A DNA stretch of 64,000 nt from Halopseudomonas sabulinigri (GCA_011053055.1 DRHT01000001.1:51581-115580); one strand, 5' to 3'. Shown: positions 47,836 through 56,782, numbered from the stretch's first letter. The notes: a model not told the origin generated them from the sequence alone. Translations and numbers: made by a program.

Positions 47836-48947
47836 TGTCGCTACCCTTCAAGCGCCGCGCACCACTAAACAGCATCCCTGCCGACCTGGTTAGCGTGGCC
47901 GACTACGCACGCTATGCGCCGGACTTCATACCGCACGCCATCATGGAGTACATCGCCGGTGGCGGCGCCGATGAAATCAGTCTGAAGCGCAATCGCACCG
48001 CGCTGGATGAGCTGCACATACTGCCGCGAGCATTGGTCAACTGCACCGCCGGCGGCACGCACACACAGGTGCTGGGCGAACCTCTGCGCCATCCGCTGCT
48101 GCTCGCCCCTGTCGCTTTTCAAACACTGGTACACCCTGAGGGTGAACTGGGCACGGCAGAAGCGGCCAGCGTGCTGGAAACCGGCATGATCGCTAGTACT
48201 CTGTCGAGCTACAGCCTGGAAGAGATCGCCACGCGTTGCGGTTCGCCCAAGTGGTTCCAGCTTTATATGCAGCAGAGCCGCGACTTTACCCTGGGCCTGG
48301 TACGCAGAGCCGAGGCTGCCGGCTATACGCAGCTAATGGTCACCGTTGATGCACCACTGCATGGCATCCGTAACCGAGCGCAACGCGCCGGCTATGAGTT
48401 ACCGGCAGGTGTAGAAGCAATAAACCTGAAAGACCGCCCTCCTCTGCCCAGTGCCAGCTTCGAGCCGGACCAGAGCATCGTGTTTCAGGGCATGATGAGT
48501 GAAGTCCCTACTTGGGATGACATCGCCTGGCTGCAGCAGGAAACCAGCTTGCCGATTACACTAAAAGGCCTTTTGCACCCAGCGGATGTGCTGCGCGCAC
48601 GTGATATTGGGCTGGCCGGCGCAGTGATTTCCAACCACGGCGGCCGCACGCTGGACTGCGTGCCTTCGGCCATCGACCTGCTACCGCGCATCCGCCAAAC
48701 CGTAGGGCCTGACTTTGCGCTCTTGATGGATGGCGGCATCGAACGCGGCACCGACATTTTTAAAGCCATTGCGCTGGGTGCCAATGCCGTGTTGCTCGGT
48801 CGCCCGCAGCTTTATGCATTGGCGGTCGCTGGCAAGCTAGGCGTAGCGCATATGCTGCGCATCCTGCGCGAAGAACTGGAAGTCACCATGGCGCTGGCTG
48901 GCACCCCAACCATTGCCGATATCACTCCGGACGCTTTGTTCAAATAG
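47835..48947 (+). CDS. FMN-dependent alpha-hydroxy-acid oxidase
   Basis: A 370-residue TIM-barrel flavoenzyme of the lactate/glycolate oxidase family. VDAPLHGIRNRAQR, LKGLLHPADVLRA (catalytic Lys region), GAVISNHGGRTLDCVPSAID (active-site His in SNHGGR) and LMDGGIERGTDIFKAIALGANAVLLGRP in adjoining parts give the FMN site. It oxidises a 2-hydroxy acid to a 2-oxo acid. Being translationally joined to piuC, a 2-oxoglutarate user, suggests a shared role (inference). Confidence 0.88.
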   Translation: MSLPFKRRAPLNSIPADLVSVADYARYAPDFIPHAIMEYIAGGGADEISLKRNRTALDELHILPRALVNCTAGGTHTQVLGEPLRHPLLLAPVAFQTLVHPEGELGTAEAASVLETGMIASTLSSYSLEEIATRCGSPKWFQLYMQQSRDFTLGLVRRAEAAGYTQLMVTVDAPLHGIRNRAQRAGYELPAGVEAINLKDRPPLPSASFEPDQSIVFQGMMSEVPTWDDIAWLQQETSLPITLKGLLHPADVLRARDIGLAGAVISNHGGRTLDCVPSAIDLLPRIRQTVGPDFALLMDGGIERGTDIFKAIALGANAVLLGRPQLYALAVAGKLGVAHMLRILREELEVTMALAGTPTIADITPDALFK

Positions 48948-49032
48948 GTGACGTCACGGGTTACCCGCCCGATTTACCGCTGCACCCAGTACCGTCAAAG
49001 GATGAAGAAATCATCATCCTCCCTGTAAAAAC

Positions 49033-49920
49033 TCAGGTGCCTTCCGGCCGACGCTGGCGTTCGTAGAGAAAGGTCAGCACTTCTGAGCGTAACTGGTTGT
49101 AGCGCTCATCGCTGGCCAGGGCCAAACGATTACGTGGACGCGGTAAGTCGACCTCCAGCACTTCACCAATAGTCGCAGATGGACCGTTGGTCATCATCAC
49201 TATCTTGTCAGACAGCAATACCGCCTCATCCACATCGTGGGTCACCATGATCACGGTATTTTTTAGATCGCTCTGAATTTCCATCACCGAGTCCTGCAAA
49301 TGCGCGCGGGTCAAGGCGTCGAGTGCGCCAAAGGGCTCATCCATGAGCAGCACTGAGGGCTCCATTGCCAACGCCCGCGCAATCCCTACCCGTTGTTTCA
49401 TCCCGCCGGAAATCTCAGAGGGATATTTGTGAATGGCGTGATCCATATGTACTAGCGTGAGGTTGTGCTCGATCCATTCACGCATCTCTTTTTTACTTTT
49501 CTTGCCCTTGAACACTGTTTTCACCGCCAGCTCAACGTTCTGGTAGCAAGTCAGCCAGGGTAGCAACGCGTGGTTCTGGAACACCACGGCGCGCTCCGGC
49601 CCCGGCTCATTAACTTCTTTACCGTTCAAAATGGCGCCGCCTTCGGTGGCCTGCGCCAAACCAGCGACTATGTTCATCACCGTCGACTTGCCACAACCCG
49701 AGTGCCCAATAATAGAAACAAACTCACCCTTAGCAATTTTCAGGTTGACGTTGTTGAGTGCGCGGAACGGTCCCTTGCGGGTGGGGAAGTCAATGGACAC
49801 ACCCGAGAGTTCGAGAAAGCAGCGGCTTTTATTCACACTGGCATTCTCCTGCAGCTCGTTTGATTCAGTCATTTTCTCTGCCAAATTCAGCTCGCGTTTG
49901 AGCATCTGCACGACGGACAT
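49033..49920 (-). CDS. Nitrate ABC transporter ATP-binding protein (NrtC/NrtD type)
   Basis: A 295-residue ATPase of the nitrate/sulfonate/taurine group. Walker A GHSGCGKST near residue 75, signature ISGGMKQRVGIARAL, Walker B VLLMDEPFGALD and VTHDVDEAVLLSDKI are visible. It lacks the C-terminal regulatory SBP-like domain of cyanobacterial NrtC. A GAGGTGA site precedes the ATG. It is the last gene of porin-nrtA-nrtB-ATPase. Confidence 0.9.
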   Translation of the reverse strand: MSVVQMLKRELNLAEKMTESNELQENASVNKSRCFLELSGVSIDFPTRKGPFRALNNVNLKIAKGEFVSIIGHSGCGKSTVMNIVAGLAQATEGGAILNGKEVNEPGPERAVVFQNHALLPWLTCYQNVELAVKTVFKGKKSKKEMREWIEHNLTLVHMDHAIHKYPSEISGGMKQRVGIARALAMEPSVLLMDEPFGALDALTRAHLQDSVMEIQSDLKNTVIMVTHDVDEAVLLSDKIVMMTNGPSATIGEVLEVDLPRPRNRLALASDERYNQLRSEVLTFLYERQRRPEGT

Positions 49921-49952
49921 GGTGTCACCTCATAACGTTGGTTTGGATGGAT

Positions 49953-50972
49953 TCAGTGGCCAGCCGGCTTTTGATGCGACAACATGGCCTGCACTGTGGT
50001 CATCAGCCAGTCGAGCAAAAAACCAATGATGCCAATGGTGACGACTGCGACCATGATGCGACCCAGCGAGTCGGAGCTGCCGTTCTGAAATTCATCCCAA
50101 ACGAACTTGCCCAAGCCAGGGTTCTGCGCCAACATTTCCGCCGCAATGAGCACCATCCAACCCACCCCGAGTGACAAACGCAGACCGGTAAAAATCATCG
50201 GCAACGAGGCAGGGATGGCGATTTTAAAGACCTGAGTCACCCAGCTCAGCCGAATCACCCGGCCGACGTTGATCCAGTCCTTATCGATCGACGCCACGGC
50301 AACCGCGGTATTGATCAGCGTGGGCCAAAGCGAGCACAGAGTCACAGTCACCGCAGAGGTAATAAATGACTTCTGAAACAACGGGTCATCCGAGACGTAC
50401 ACAGCGCTGACCACCATGGTGACAATCGGCAACCAGGCTAACGGCGACACCGGTTTGAATATCTGCACCAGTGGGCTGATAGCGCCATACAGCTTGGGGC
50501 TCAGCCCGCACGCCACACCCAGCGGAATAGCGATCAAACTGGCCAGTAGAAAGCCAGTAAAAACCGTGACCAGGCTGGTGCCGATCTGATCGAAGAAGGT
50601 CGGTTTGCCGGTGTAATCGCGCAACTTAATTTCTGCATCCGGATTAGCAGCCAGCTTCTTGGCATTGCGCTCATCTTGCCGCGCATAAAAGGCATCGGCC
50701 TTGTCGCGTTGCAGTTGGTGCTCCTCGTACAGATTGGTTGCCTGGTGCCATACCGCAACTGGACCCGGCAGTACGCCGAGGCTGGTTTTTACCTGCGCTG
50801 CGCCAGCAGACCACAACAGCAAAAACACCAGTAGTGCGAGCAGCGGCAGCCCGACCTTATTGAACAGCTCAGTGGCCTGCTCGCGGGCGTCTTCGCCCTT
50901 GCAAAGCCGGACCATGGGCACCATCCAGGACAGCCCCGCGGTCTCCATATAACCAATCAGTTTGTTGCTCAT
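49953..50972 (-). CDS. nrtB: Nitrate ABC transporter permease NrtB
   Basis: Inner-membrane permease of 339 residues. The BPD-type domain starts near residue 135 with TVFTGFLLASLIAIPLGVACG and carries the EAA-like loop region and WMVLIAAEMLAQNPGLGKFVWDEFQNG. A periplasmic insert of about 70 residues rich in Asp/Lys/Ala follows the first helix. It lies 72 bp after nrtA and 32 bp before the ATPase gene. Confidence 0.9.
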   Translation of the reverse strand: MSNKLIGYMETAGLSWMVPMVRLCKGEDAREQATELFNKVGLPLLALLVFLLLWSAGAAQVKTSLGVLPGPVAVWHQATNLYEEHQLQRDKADAFYARQDERNAKKLAANPDAEIKLRDYTGKPTFFDQIGTSLVTVFTGFLLASLIAIPLGVACGLSPKLYGAISPLVQIFKPVSPLAWLPIVTMVVSAVYVSDDPLFQKSFITSAVTVTLCSLWPTLINTAVAVASIDKDWINVGRVIRLSWVTQVFKIAIPASLPMIFTGLRLSLGVGWMVLIAAEMLAQNPGLGKFVWDEFQNGSSDSLGRIMVAVVTIGIIGFLLDWLMTTVQAMLSHQKPAGH

Positions 50973-51043
50973 GCGGTCACCTCCATTGGTAAAGCACGTG
51001 CTGGTTCAAGCGAGCGGATTCGGCAACGCTGAGTGCGCCGACT

Positions 51044-52429
51044 TCAGATTTTGTCGTCATCTTTAAGGCCAATCTCGAACTGCTGTAGATAGGCGTTGGG
51101 CTTGCTGCCGTCGTAGGTCACGTTGTCGATAAACTCTGACTGTGGCGGCTTGAAGCCGGATTCGCTGGCGAAGTCAGGGAAAGCAGAGGCCGGGATCTTG
51201 CCCTCTTCGATCAGTTCCTTGGCAGCAACCGCGTAGATGTCTGGGCGATAGACCTTCTTGGCGATGTCCATGTACCAGCTGTCGGGCTGGGCCTCAGCAA
51301 TCTGGCCCCAACGGCGCATCTGGGTCAGATACCAGATCGCATCGGAGTAATAGGGGTAAGTCGCGTTATAGCGGAAGAACACGTTGAAGTCCGGCACCGA
51401 ACGCTTATCGCCTTTTTCATACTCGAAGGTGCCGGTCATGGAGTTGGCGATAACTTCCGCATCGGCGCCTACATAAGCCGACTGAGATAGGATTTTCACT
51501 GCTTCGCCACGGTTAGCGTTGTTATCAGCGTCCAGCCATTCGGCGGCACGAATCAACGCCTTGACCACGGCAATATGCGTATTGGGGTTTTCATCCGCCC
51601 ACTGCTGGCTAACACCGAAGACTTTCTCCGGATTGTTCTTCCAGATTTCGTAGTCGGTAATCACCGGCACGCCTATACCCTTAAAGACAGCTTGCTGGTT
51701 CCAGGGCTCGCCCACGCAGTAGCCGGAAATGGTGCCAGCTTCCAATGTCGCTGGCATTTGCGGCGGAGGGGTAACCGAGAGCAAGGCATCGGCATCGATT
51801 TGGCCGGAAGTGTCACCCTTGGCCGGCGCGTAGTAACCGGGGTTAATGCCGCCAGCCGCCAGCCAGTAGCGCAGCTCATAATTGTGGGTGGAAACCGGGA
51901 ACACCATGCCCATTTTGAATGGCTTACCGGCTGCCTTGTACTGCTCAATCACTGGCTTAAGTGCATCCGCCTTGATTGGATGGACCGGTCTGCCGTCAGC
52001 ATCCATCGGGATGTGCTTCTTCATCTCTTCCCAAACCGCATTGGAAACGGTGATGCCGTTGCCGTTGAGGTCCATCGAAAAAGCCGTAATGACATCGGCC
52101 TGAGTGCCAAAGCCAATGGTCGCACCCAGCGGCTGACCCGCCAGCATGTGCGCACCGTCCAATTCACCATCAATTACGCGGTCGAGCAGTACCTTCCAGT
52201 TAGCCTGTGCTTCCAGGCTGACGTATAAGCCTTCGTCCTCAAAAAAGCCTTTTTCATAGGCAATCGCCAGCGGTGCCATATCGGTCAGTTTGATGAAACC
52301 AAACTTGAGTTCTTCCTTCTCCAAATTCTCAACTGCCTGTGCGCTTTGCAGGGGCAGCAGGCTACCAACAGAAAGGGCAACCGCCAGCGAGAGACAAGCG
52401 CCAAGAGATTTACGAGTAAATTGCGTCAT
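51044..52429 (-). CDS. nrtA: Nitrate-binding protein NrtA
   Basis: Periplasmic binding protein of 461 residues, close to NrtA/CmpA length. The signal peptide ends AQA; then [47 protein letters not shown] and [12 protein letters not shown] are strong NrtA-family features. The ATG at 52429 with GGAG 8 bases upstream is preferred to an upstream GTG. It would supply nitrate (or nitrite) for assimilation; no reductase is in the window. Confidence 0.92.
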   Translation of the reverse strand: MTQFTRKSLGACLSLAVALSVGSLLPLQSAQAVENLEKEELKFGFIKLTDMAPLAIAYEKGFFEDEGLYVSLEAQANWKVLLDRVIDGELDGAHMLAGQPLGATIGFGTQADVITAFSMDLNGNGITVSNAVWEEMKKHIPMDADGRPVHPIKADALKPVIEQYKAAGKPFKMGMVFPVSTHNYELRYWLAAGGINPGYYAPAKGDTSGQIDADALLSVTPPPQMPATLEAGTISGYCVGEPWNQQAVFKGIGVPVITDYEIWKNNPEKVFGVSQQWADENPNTHIAVVKALIRAAEWLDADNNANRGEAVKILSQSAYVGADAEVIANSMTGTFEYEKGDKRSVPDFNVFFRYNATYPYYSDAIWYLTQMRRWGQIAEAQPDSWYMDIAKKVYRPDIYAVAAKELIEEGKIPASAFPDFASESGFKPPQSEFIDNVTYDGSKPNAYLQQFEIGLKDDDKI

Positions 52430-52467
52430 GTGGAGCACTCCATATCCAGTTTTAAAAGTCAGTCAGC

Positions 52468-53703
52468 TCAGAAGGCAACTTGTGCCATCAGCCAGAACTT
52501 GTCGGTATCGGTAGCAAAATCGTCGGCGTTGTACTGCGCGTACTTGGCCAGCAGCGTCACGTCGCCAAATTTTTTCGCCGCTAGCAGGTCAAGTTCAGAA
52601 CCGTAGTCGGCACCGCCTTGATCAGCGGAAAACTCGTGGTACACGGCCTGCAACTTGATGCCAGCGAGCGCGCCACCCACCTGCAGGTAAAGGTCTTCCA
52701 GACCGTCAGCAGGCGTAGCAAGGAACTTGTCAGCCCAGCCATTAAAGGCGTGGCCAGTGGCGTAAGGAGTCTGGAACGCAGATTCACCTGACCCCAACAG
52801 CTCGTAGCCACCCAACAGCTGCACACCGCTGAAGTTGATACCCAGCTCAGCCAACTGATAGTCGGCATCGATATTCTTGCCATCGGCGTAATCGGTTTGT
52901 TTGGCGTATTCCAGCGTGTACACCAGCGTGCTGCTGGCACTCAGCACTGGCTCACCGGCCAAACGCAGGCCCAGGGTTTTATTGGAGCCTGCCGGGGTAT
53001 CGTCAAAGTCGAGGAAGTAGCCGTAGCCCGTCACTTTGATCCAGTCGAAGCCGGCATAGGACAGGTTGGCCAAATGGGTGTCGGTTTCGATATCGCCCTT
53101 CGGTGAGTCTTCGCCAAAGATGCGATTGACGTTGTAGACGTAGGCGTAGTTGAGCGTGGTGTCGATCAGACTGGTGTTAGTCAGACTGAAACCGTCATAA
53201 GTCTGCTCGTTCTGGCGCCAGCCCACGTTGCCGATAAAACGCGCGTTGTCGTAGATGATCCTCTGGCGGCCAAATTTCAGTACGCTGTCCGGCACGCCGG
53301 CGTAACTCACGTAGGCCTGATTGACCTCGGTACCCTCTGGATCAACTACCACCGGGTATTGCGTATTGGCGCTGGGTAGGCCACTACCGTCGTTATAACG
53401 TTCGCTGCCAATTGATGTGACGTTGTCAAACTCAACAAATACACCGACGCCTTGGTAAGGTGCAGTTGCAAAGTTGAGCCGGCTGCGCAGGGTTGAGGCA
53501 CCGGCATTCTTGTCGATGCCATCCTGATCGACAAACTCATAGCGATAGCGCAGATCCAATCCAATCTTGCCCTCGGTAACAGCTTCCTTGATCGACTGCA
53601 CGCCTGTTGCTTCCTGCGCCAGCACAGCGGGACTGAAGACCACCAAAGAGGCGGCCAATACGCTGGCGGTGTTGATTTCTTTGAATCCTTTTTGCTTGCT
53701 CAT
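52468..53703 (-). CDS. Outer-membrane porin of the nrt operon
   Basis: A 411-residue beta-barrel: signal peptide ending VLA near residue 30, alternating strands (LDLRYRYEFVDQDG, VLKFGRQRIIYDN, LLGGYELLG), and a terminal Phe (LMAQVAF). It resembles the alginate-export/OprD-like group of porins. As the first gene before nrtABC, behind the same sigma-54 promoter and attenuator, it likely brings nitrate across the outer membrane (inference). The ATG at 53703 follows GGAAAGGG. Confidence 0.8.
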   Translation of the reverse strand: MSKQKGFKEINTASVLAASLVVFSPAVLAQEATGVQSIKEAVTEGKIGLDLRYRYEFVDQDGIDKNAGASTLRSRLNFATAPYQGVGVFVEFDNVTSIGSERYNDGSGLPSANTQYPVVVDPEGTEVNQAYVSYAGVPDSVLKFGRQRIIYDNARFIGNVGWRQNEQTYDGFSLTNTSLIDTTLNYAYVYNVNRIFGEDSPKGDIETDTHLANLSYAGFDWIKVTGYGYFLDFDDTPAGSNKTLGLRLAGEPVLSASSTLVYTLEYAKQTDYADGKNIDADYQLAELGINFSGVQLLGGYELLGSGESAFQTPYATGHAFNGWADKFLATPADGLEDLYLQVGGALAGIKLQAVYHEFSADQGGADYGSELDLLAAKKFGDVTLLAKYAQYNADDFATDTDKFWLMAQVAF

Positions 53704-53730
53704 GAGCACCCTTTCCTGAAAAACGCGCAC

Positions 53731-53787
53731 AAAAAAAGGCGTCCACGAACATCGCTGTTGATAACAGGTATGTTGGTGGACGCCTTT
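53731..53787 (-). terminator. Attenuator terminator in the nrt leader
   Basis: Minus-strand arm AAAGGCGTCCAC-C-AACAT pairs with ATGTT-C-GTGGACGCCTTT (17 pairs, one mismatch), has an inner CTGTT/AACAG stem, and is followed by seven T. It ends about 27 bp before the porin ATG, so it lies inside the operon leader and must be read through for expression. Confidence 0.88.
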
Positions 53788-53863
53788 GCCCGAAAATTCT
53801 GTAATTGATTTTGCTGTGTTAGCCGCTGCGCCCAGTCTTTGAACGCTGCGTTACAGAGGATTT

Positions 53864-53879
53864 AGCAAGCCCTGTGCCA
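53864..53879 (-). promoter_or_regulatory. Sigma-54 promoter of the porin-nrtABC operon
   Basis: On the minus strand TGGCACAGGGCTTGCT is a full match to TGGCAC-N5-TTGCW, with GG and GC 12 bp apart. Transcription should start near 53853, giving a leader of about 150 nt. Confidence 0.88.
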
Positions 53880-53976
53880 CAGATTTCAAATCGTTGTTTT
53901 TGTTGTCTATTTCAGAAATACAAGCCACCGTGACCGGACCGCGCTGCGATAGTCCAGTGCAGACTGTGCAGTCATC

Positions 53977-53991
53977 GCACTGCTGCTGTGC
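53977..53991. promoter_or_regulatory. NtrC-like site upstream of nrt
   Basis: GCAC-N7-GTGC (GCACTGCTGCTGTGC) has the outer NtrC half-sites with correct spacing but not the inner bases (8 of 12). It lies about 105 bp before the -24 element. Confidence 0.45.
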
Positions 53992-54118
53992 ACTCGCGCG
54001 GCACCAAAACCCTCACACGCTATAGCACGCGCCAGGCAATTGATCAGCAAAGCGTGAGATGACATGTGCGCAACGCGCGGGCTCATCGTTACGCCTGGCT
54101 TGGGATGGCTGCGGCGTT

Positions 54119-54739
54119 TTATGCGGCGTGCTTGCTGCGCCGTATTTCGAGCAGATAGGTAAAACTCAAAACCGCGGTCGACAGCGCGAACAGCAGCATT
54201 AACGGGCGGGGAAACTCATTGCCGCTGCTCGTCACGCGCAAATTCAACTTGCTGGCCGCCAGACGGTCGGGCAGCGCTTGCCGGTAGCCCTCGTCGAGAA
54301 CCACCTCCATAAAGTCCCGGCGGCTGCGGTAACGCACCACACTGACAAACTCCCAGGGCTGCGCTTCACCCGTGGCCGCAACCGGCATGGAAAATACCGG
54401 ATAGCCGCCGTGCTTCAGCCAGATGGGCAGCATCGAACGGCTAAAGCGCGCGAGTGATTCCTCACCCGACAGGCTGTCTGGTGCAGCCGAAGCAGTGTTC
54501 AACTGGAAAAGATTCACTACGTGAACGGCCCTGCCGTCGTCGCCACGCATAAATGCAAGCACATCCATACCCTGCAAAAAGCCGCGCGTTGCAGCGGGCA
54601 AAGCGTCGATACGTGTCTGGTAGGCGTTGATCTCGTGCTCCGTAAGAGGCGAACCGCTGCCTCGGTACCAGAAAAACGTGGTTAGCATGAGTACGACGGC
54701 TAGCGCAGCGACGATAAACACTGGGCGTATGGCTGGCAT
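54119..54739 (-). CDS. Membrane-anchored hypothetical protein, possibly DUF1330-like
   Basis: About 206 residues. An N-terminal helix (AIRPVFIVAALAVVLMLTTFFWY) and a C-terminal helix (PLMLLFALSTAVLSFTYLLEI) flank a periplasmic or cytoplasmic domain with VVNLFQLN and FVSVVRYRSRRDFMEVVLDEGYRQAL, which resembles the small ferredoxin-like DUF1330 fold. I do not recognise the gene. It is divergent from an HxlR regulator, its likely controller. An ATG at 54808 is an alternative start. Confidence 0.65.
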   Translation of the reverse strand: MPAIRPVFIVAALAVVLMLTTFFWYRGSGSPLTEHEINAYQTRIDALPAATRGFLQGMDVLAFMRGDDGRAVHVVNLFQLNTASAAPDSLSGEESLARFSRSMLPIWLKHGGYPVFSMPVAATGEAQPWEFVSVVRYRSRRDFMEVVLDEGYRQALPDRLAASKLNLRVTSSGNEFPRPLMLLFALSTAVLSFTYLLEIRRSKHAA

Positions 54740-54905
54740 GGGAGAATGCTCTAGGGAGGTTGAACTTACCTTGCGCCAAAGCACTTGCATTTTGCAAGCT
54801 CTTTTCAATTCAAACCGCTCACAAACTCAAAGGCAGCAAACTCGATGGTTTAACCTGCTGCTTTAGATGCCCATGCGCCGGTGCTAGTATTTCTACCGAT
54901 GATGA

Positions 54906-55337
54906 ATGAAGGTGCCCCAGCAAATGTCGGAAGATTTCCCCAGCCGCTCGCATTGCCCGATCAATTACGCCCTTGAGTCGTTTGGCGACAAATGGACGCT
55001 GTTGATCATCCGCGATTTGATGTTCAAGACCAAAACATCATTTAATGAGTTTCTTTCCTCCAACGAAAAAATTTCTACCAACATTCTCGCTGACCGTTTG
55101 CGGCGTCTCGAATCCCTGGGCATTGTCAGCAAAGAGGTGAGCGACGAAAATCGCTCCAAATTGATTTACTCTCTGACTCGCAAAGGTCGTGACCTGTTGC
55201 CGATCATGATGGAAATCACCCAGTGGAGCGGGAGATATGATCCTCAAACCAATGCCCCTGAGGCACTACTGAAACGGCTTGAAGCCGACAAACTAGGCCT
55301 GATAAAGGACATAGAAGCGGGCTGGGAGCATAAGTAG
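54906..55337 (+). CDS. HxlR family transcriptional regulator
   Basis: A 143-residue winged-helix regulator. CPINYALESFGDKWTLLIIRDLMF begins with the conserved Cys and is split over the first helices; NILADRLRRLESLGIVSKEV covers the recognition helix and wing. An alternative ATG at 54924 (MSEDFPS) would remove six residues. HxlR proteins often sense electrophiles or oxidants through the N-terminal Cys. Divergent from the membrane protein gene. Confidence 0.87.
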   Translation: MKVPQQMSEDFPSRSHCPINYALESFGDKWTLLIIRDLMFKTKTSFNEFLSSNEKISTNILADRLRRLESLGIVSKEVSDENRSKLIYSLTRKGRDLLPIMMEITQWSGRYDPQTNAPEALLKRLEADKLGLIKDIEAGWEHK

Positions 55338-55422
55338 TCGCCATAGCCACAGCGAAGCGACCCGCCAACCTACTCTGGCCATCAACAAATCTTGCACCGA
55401 AAACGCTCACCAGACCGCCAGT

Positions 55423-55437
55423 GCACCAATATAGAGC
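55423..55437. promoter_or_regulatory. NtrC-like site upstream of the guanidine operon
   Basis: GCACCAATATAGAGC matches 10 of the 12 fixed bases of GCACCA-N3-TGGTGC and lies about 80-95 bp before the sigma-54 -24 element. Confidence 0.55.
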
Positions 55438-55514
55438 AACAAGCGCAGGTATCCATCTGCCCTACCCCCGCCACACACCGCGCCAACAGGTGCCGTAGAG
55501 CGAAACGTTCAATT

Positions 55515-55532
55515 CTGGTCTGCTATTTGCTT
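55515..55532 (+). promoter_or_regulatory. Sigma-54 promoter of the guanidine operon
   Basis: TGGTCTGCTATTTGCT has GG (55517) and GC (55529) 12 bp apart and a perfect TTTGCT -12 element; the -24 part deviates after TGG. Transcription should start near 55542, upstream of the riboswitch. Confidence 0.7.
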
Positions 55533-55584
55533 TAGAAGAAGTGTTCGCACTCCTTAAAGCAGGCGCAACACACAATTTGCAAAT

Positions 55585-55700
55585 AGAGCGCTAGGGTTCC
55601 GGCTGATCTGCTCAGTGACTGGTCCGAGAGCACTCGACCTTTCAAGCAAAGGTTACACGGCGGGATAAAAGCCCGGGAGACGATTGGCGTAACCGCCAGG
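55585..55700 (+). promoter_or_regulatory. Guanidine-I riboswitch (ykkC class)
   Basis: The diagnostic blocks of the ykkC/guanidine-I aptamer are present in order: CTAGGGTTCCG (55591), ACTGGTCCGAGAG (55618), and ACACGGCGGGATAAAAGCCC followed by GGGAGA (55655-55680). Between them are the stems CTGA/TCAG (55603-55615) and ACCTTT/AAAGGT (55637-55653). It binds free guanidine and switches the downstream genes on. The start codon of the binding protein is 35 nt after the TGGCG/CGCCA hairpin at 55685-55698. Confidence 0.95.
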
Positions 55701-55734
55701 AGTGCTCCGCGTGTCACTGATTGAGAGGTTCAAG

Positions 55735-56763
55735 ATGAAAAAGCTTTCCGCACTGGTTCTATCCCTTCTGCTTTCCTCCACCGTACAGGCACAAGATAGC
55801 TTTAAGGTCTGCTGGTCGATCTACGTCGGCTGGATGCCTTGGGCTTACGGCGACGAATCCGGCATCGTAAAAAAATGGGCAGACAAATACGATATCGAAA
55901 TTGAAGTCGTGCAGATCAACGACTACATCGAATCGATCAACCAGTACACCGCTGGCCAGTTTGACGCCTGCACCATGACCAATATGGATGCCCTGACCAT
56001 CCCCGCTGCTGGCGGTGTTGACAGTACCGCGCTGATCGTCGGTGACTTCTCCAACGGCAACGATGGCATCGTGCTCAAGGGCAAGGATCAGTTGTCCGAC
56101 ATCAAGAGCCAGAACGTCAATCTGGTAGAGCTGAGCGTCTCGCACTACCTGCTAGCCCGCGCGCTCGAAACGGTCGGCATGAAGGAAGCCGACGTGCAGG
56201 TGGTCAACACCTCTGACGCAGATTTAGTTGCTGCCTATGGCACTGACGACGTCACCTCGGTCGCTACCTGGAACCCACTACTCAACGAAATTTCCAGCCA
56301 ACCGGACAGCCACAAGGTATTTGACTCGGCGCAAATTCCCGGTGAAATCATCGATTTGCTGGTCGTTAACACCGACACCTTGAACGCCAATCCAAAATTG
56401 GGCAAAGCGTTGACCGGTGCCTGGTACGAAATCATGGCCAAGATGCAAGCCGACGACGCCGTGCGCACCTATCTGGCTGAAGCTTCAGGCACCGATTTGG
56501 CTGGCTATCAGGCCCAGCTCGACAGCACCGAAATGTTCTATACCCCACAACAGGCGTTAGCACTGACCAACGACAGCGCGTTGAAAACCACCATGCAGTA
56601 CGTCGCAGACTTCTCCTTCGACCACGGCTTGCTCGGTGAAGGCGCGCCTGATGCGGGTTTTGTCGGTATCAGCACGCCCGCTGGTGTATTGGGCGATAAA
56701 AACAACATCAAGTTGCGCTTTGATCCTAGCTACATGCAGCTCGCGGCAGACGGCCAACTGTAA
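55735..56763 (+). CDS. Guanidine-associated ABC transporter substrate-binding protein
   Basis: A 342-residue periplasmic protein: signal peptide ending AQA near residue 20, then FKVCWSIYVGWMPWAYGDESGI, the hallmark of binding proteins annotated as urea-carboxylase-linked transporters (NrtA/TauA-like fold), and MTNMDALTIPAAGGVDSTALIVGD in two parts. The ATG at 55735 is used because GAGAGG lies 6 bases upstream; an open extension reaches 55702. Control by the guanidine riboswitch suggests guanidine or a derivative is the ligand (inference). Confidence 0.88.
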   Translation: MKKLSALVLSLLLSSTVQAQDSFKVCWSIYVGWMPWAYGDESGIVKKWADKYDIEIEVVQINDYIESINQYTAGQFDACTMTNMDALTIPAAGGVDSTALIVGDFSNGNDGIVLKGKDQLSDIKSQNVNLVELSVSHYLLARALETVGMKEADVQVVNTSDADLVAAYGTDDVTSVATWNPLLNEISSQPDSHKVFDSAQIPGEIIDLLVVNTDTLNANPKLGKALTGAWYEIMAKMQADDAVRTYLAEASGTDLAGYQAQLDSTEMFYTPQQALALTNDSALKTTMQYVADFSFDHGLLGEGAPDAGFVGISTPAGVLGDKNNIKLRFDPSYMQLAADGQL

Positions 56764-56782
56764 TCCGATCCGCTGAATCCAC

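Noticed and set aside
48999..49020. AGGATGA/TCATCCT hairpin between the hydroxy-acid oxidase and nrt ATPase genes
   Set aside because: Only 7 bp, AT-rich and without a T tract on either strand, so not called as a terminator.
53788..53853. A complete two-hexaloop ANTAR RNA in the nrt leader
   Set aside because: One stem with a 7-base loop can be drawn, but no clean second hexaloop hairpin with A1 and G4 was found by eye.
55480..55493. Second NtrC-like site GCGCCAACAGGTGC
   Set aside because: The half-sites are one base too close (N6 rather than N7).
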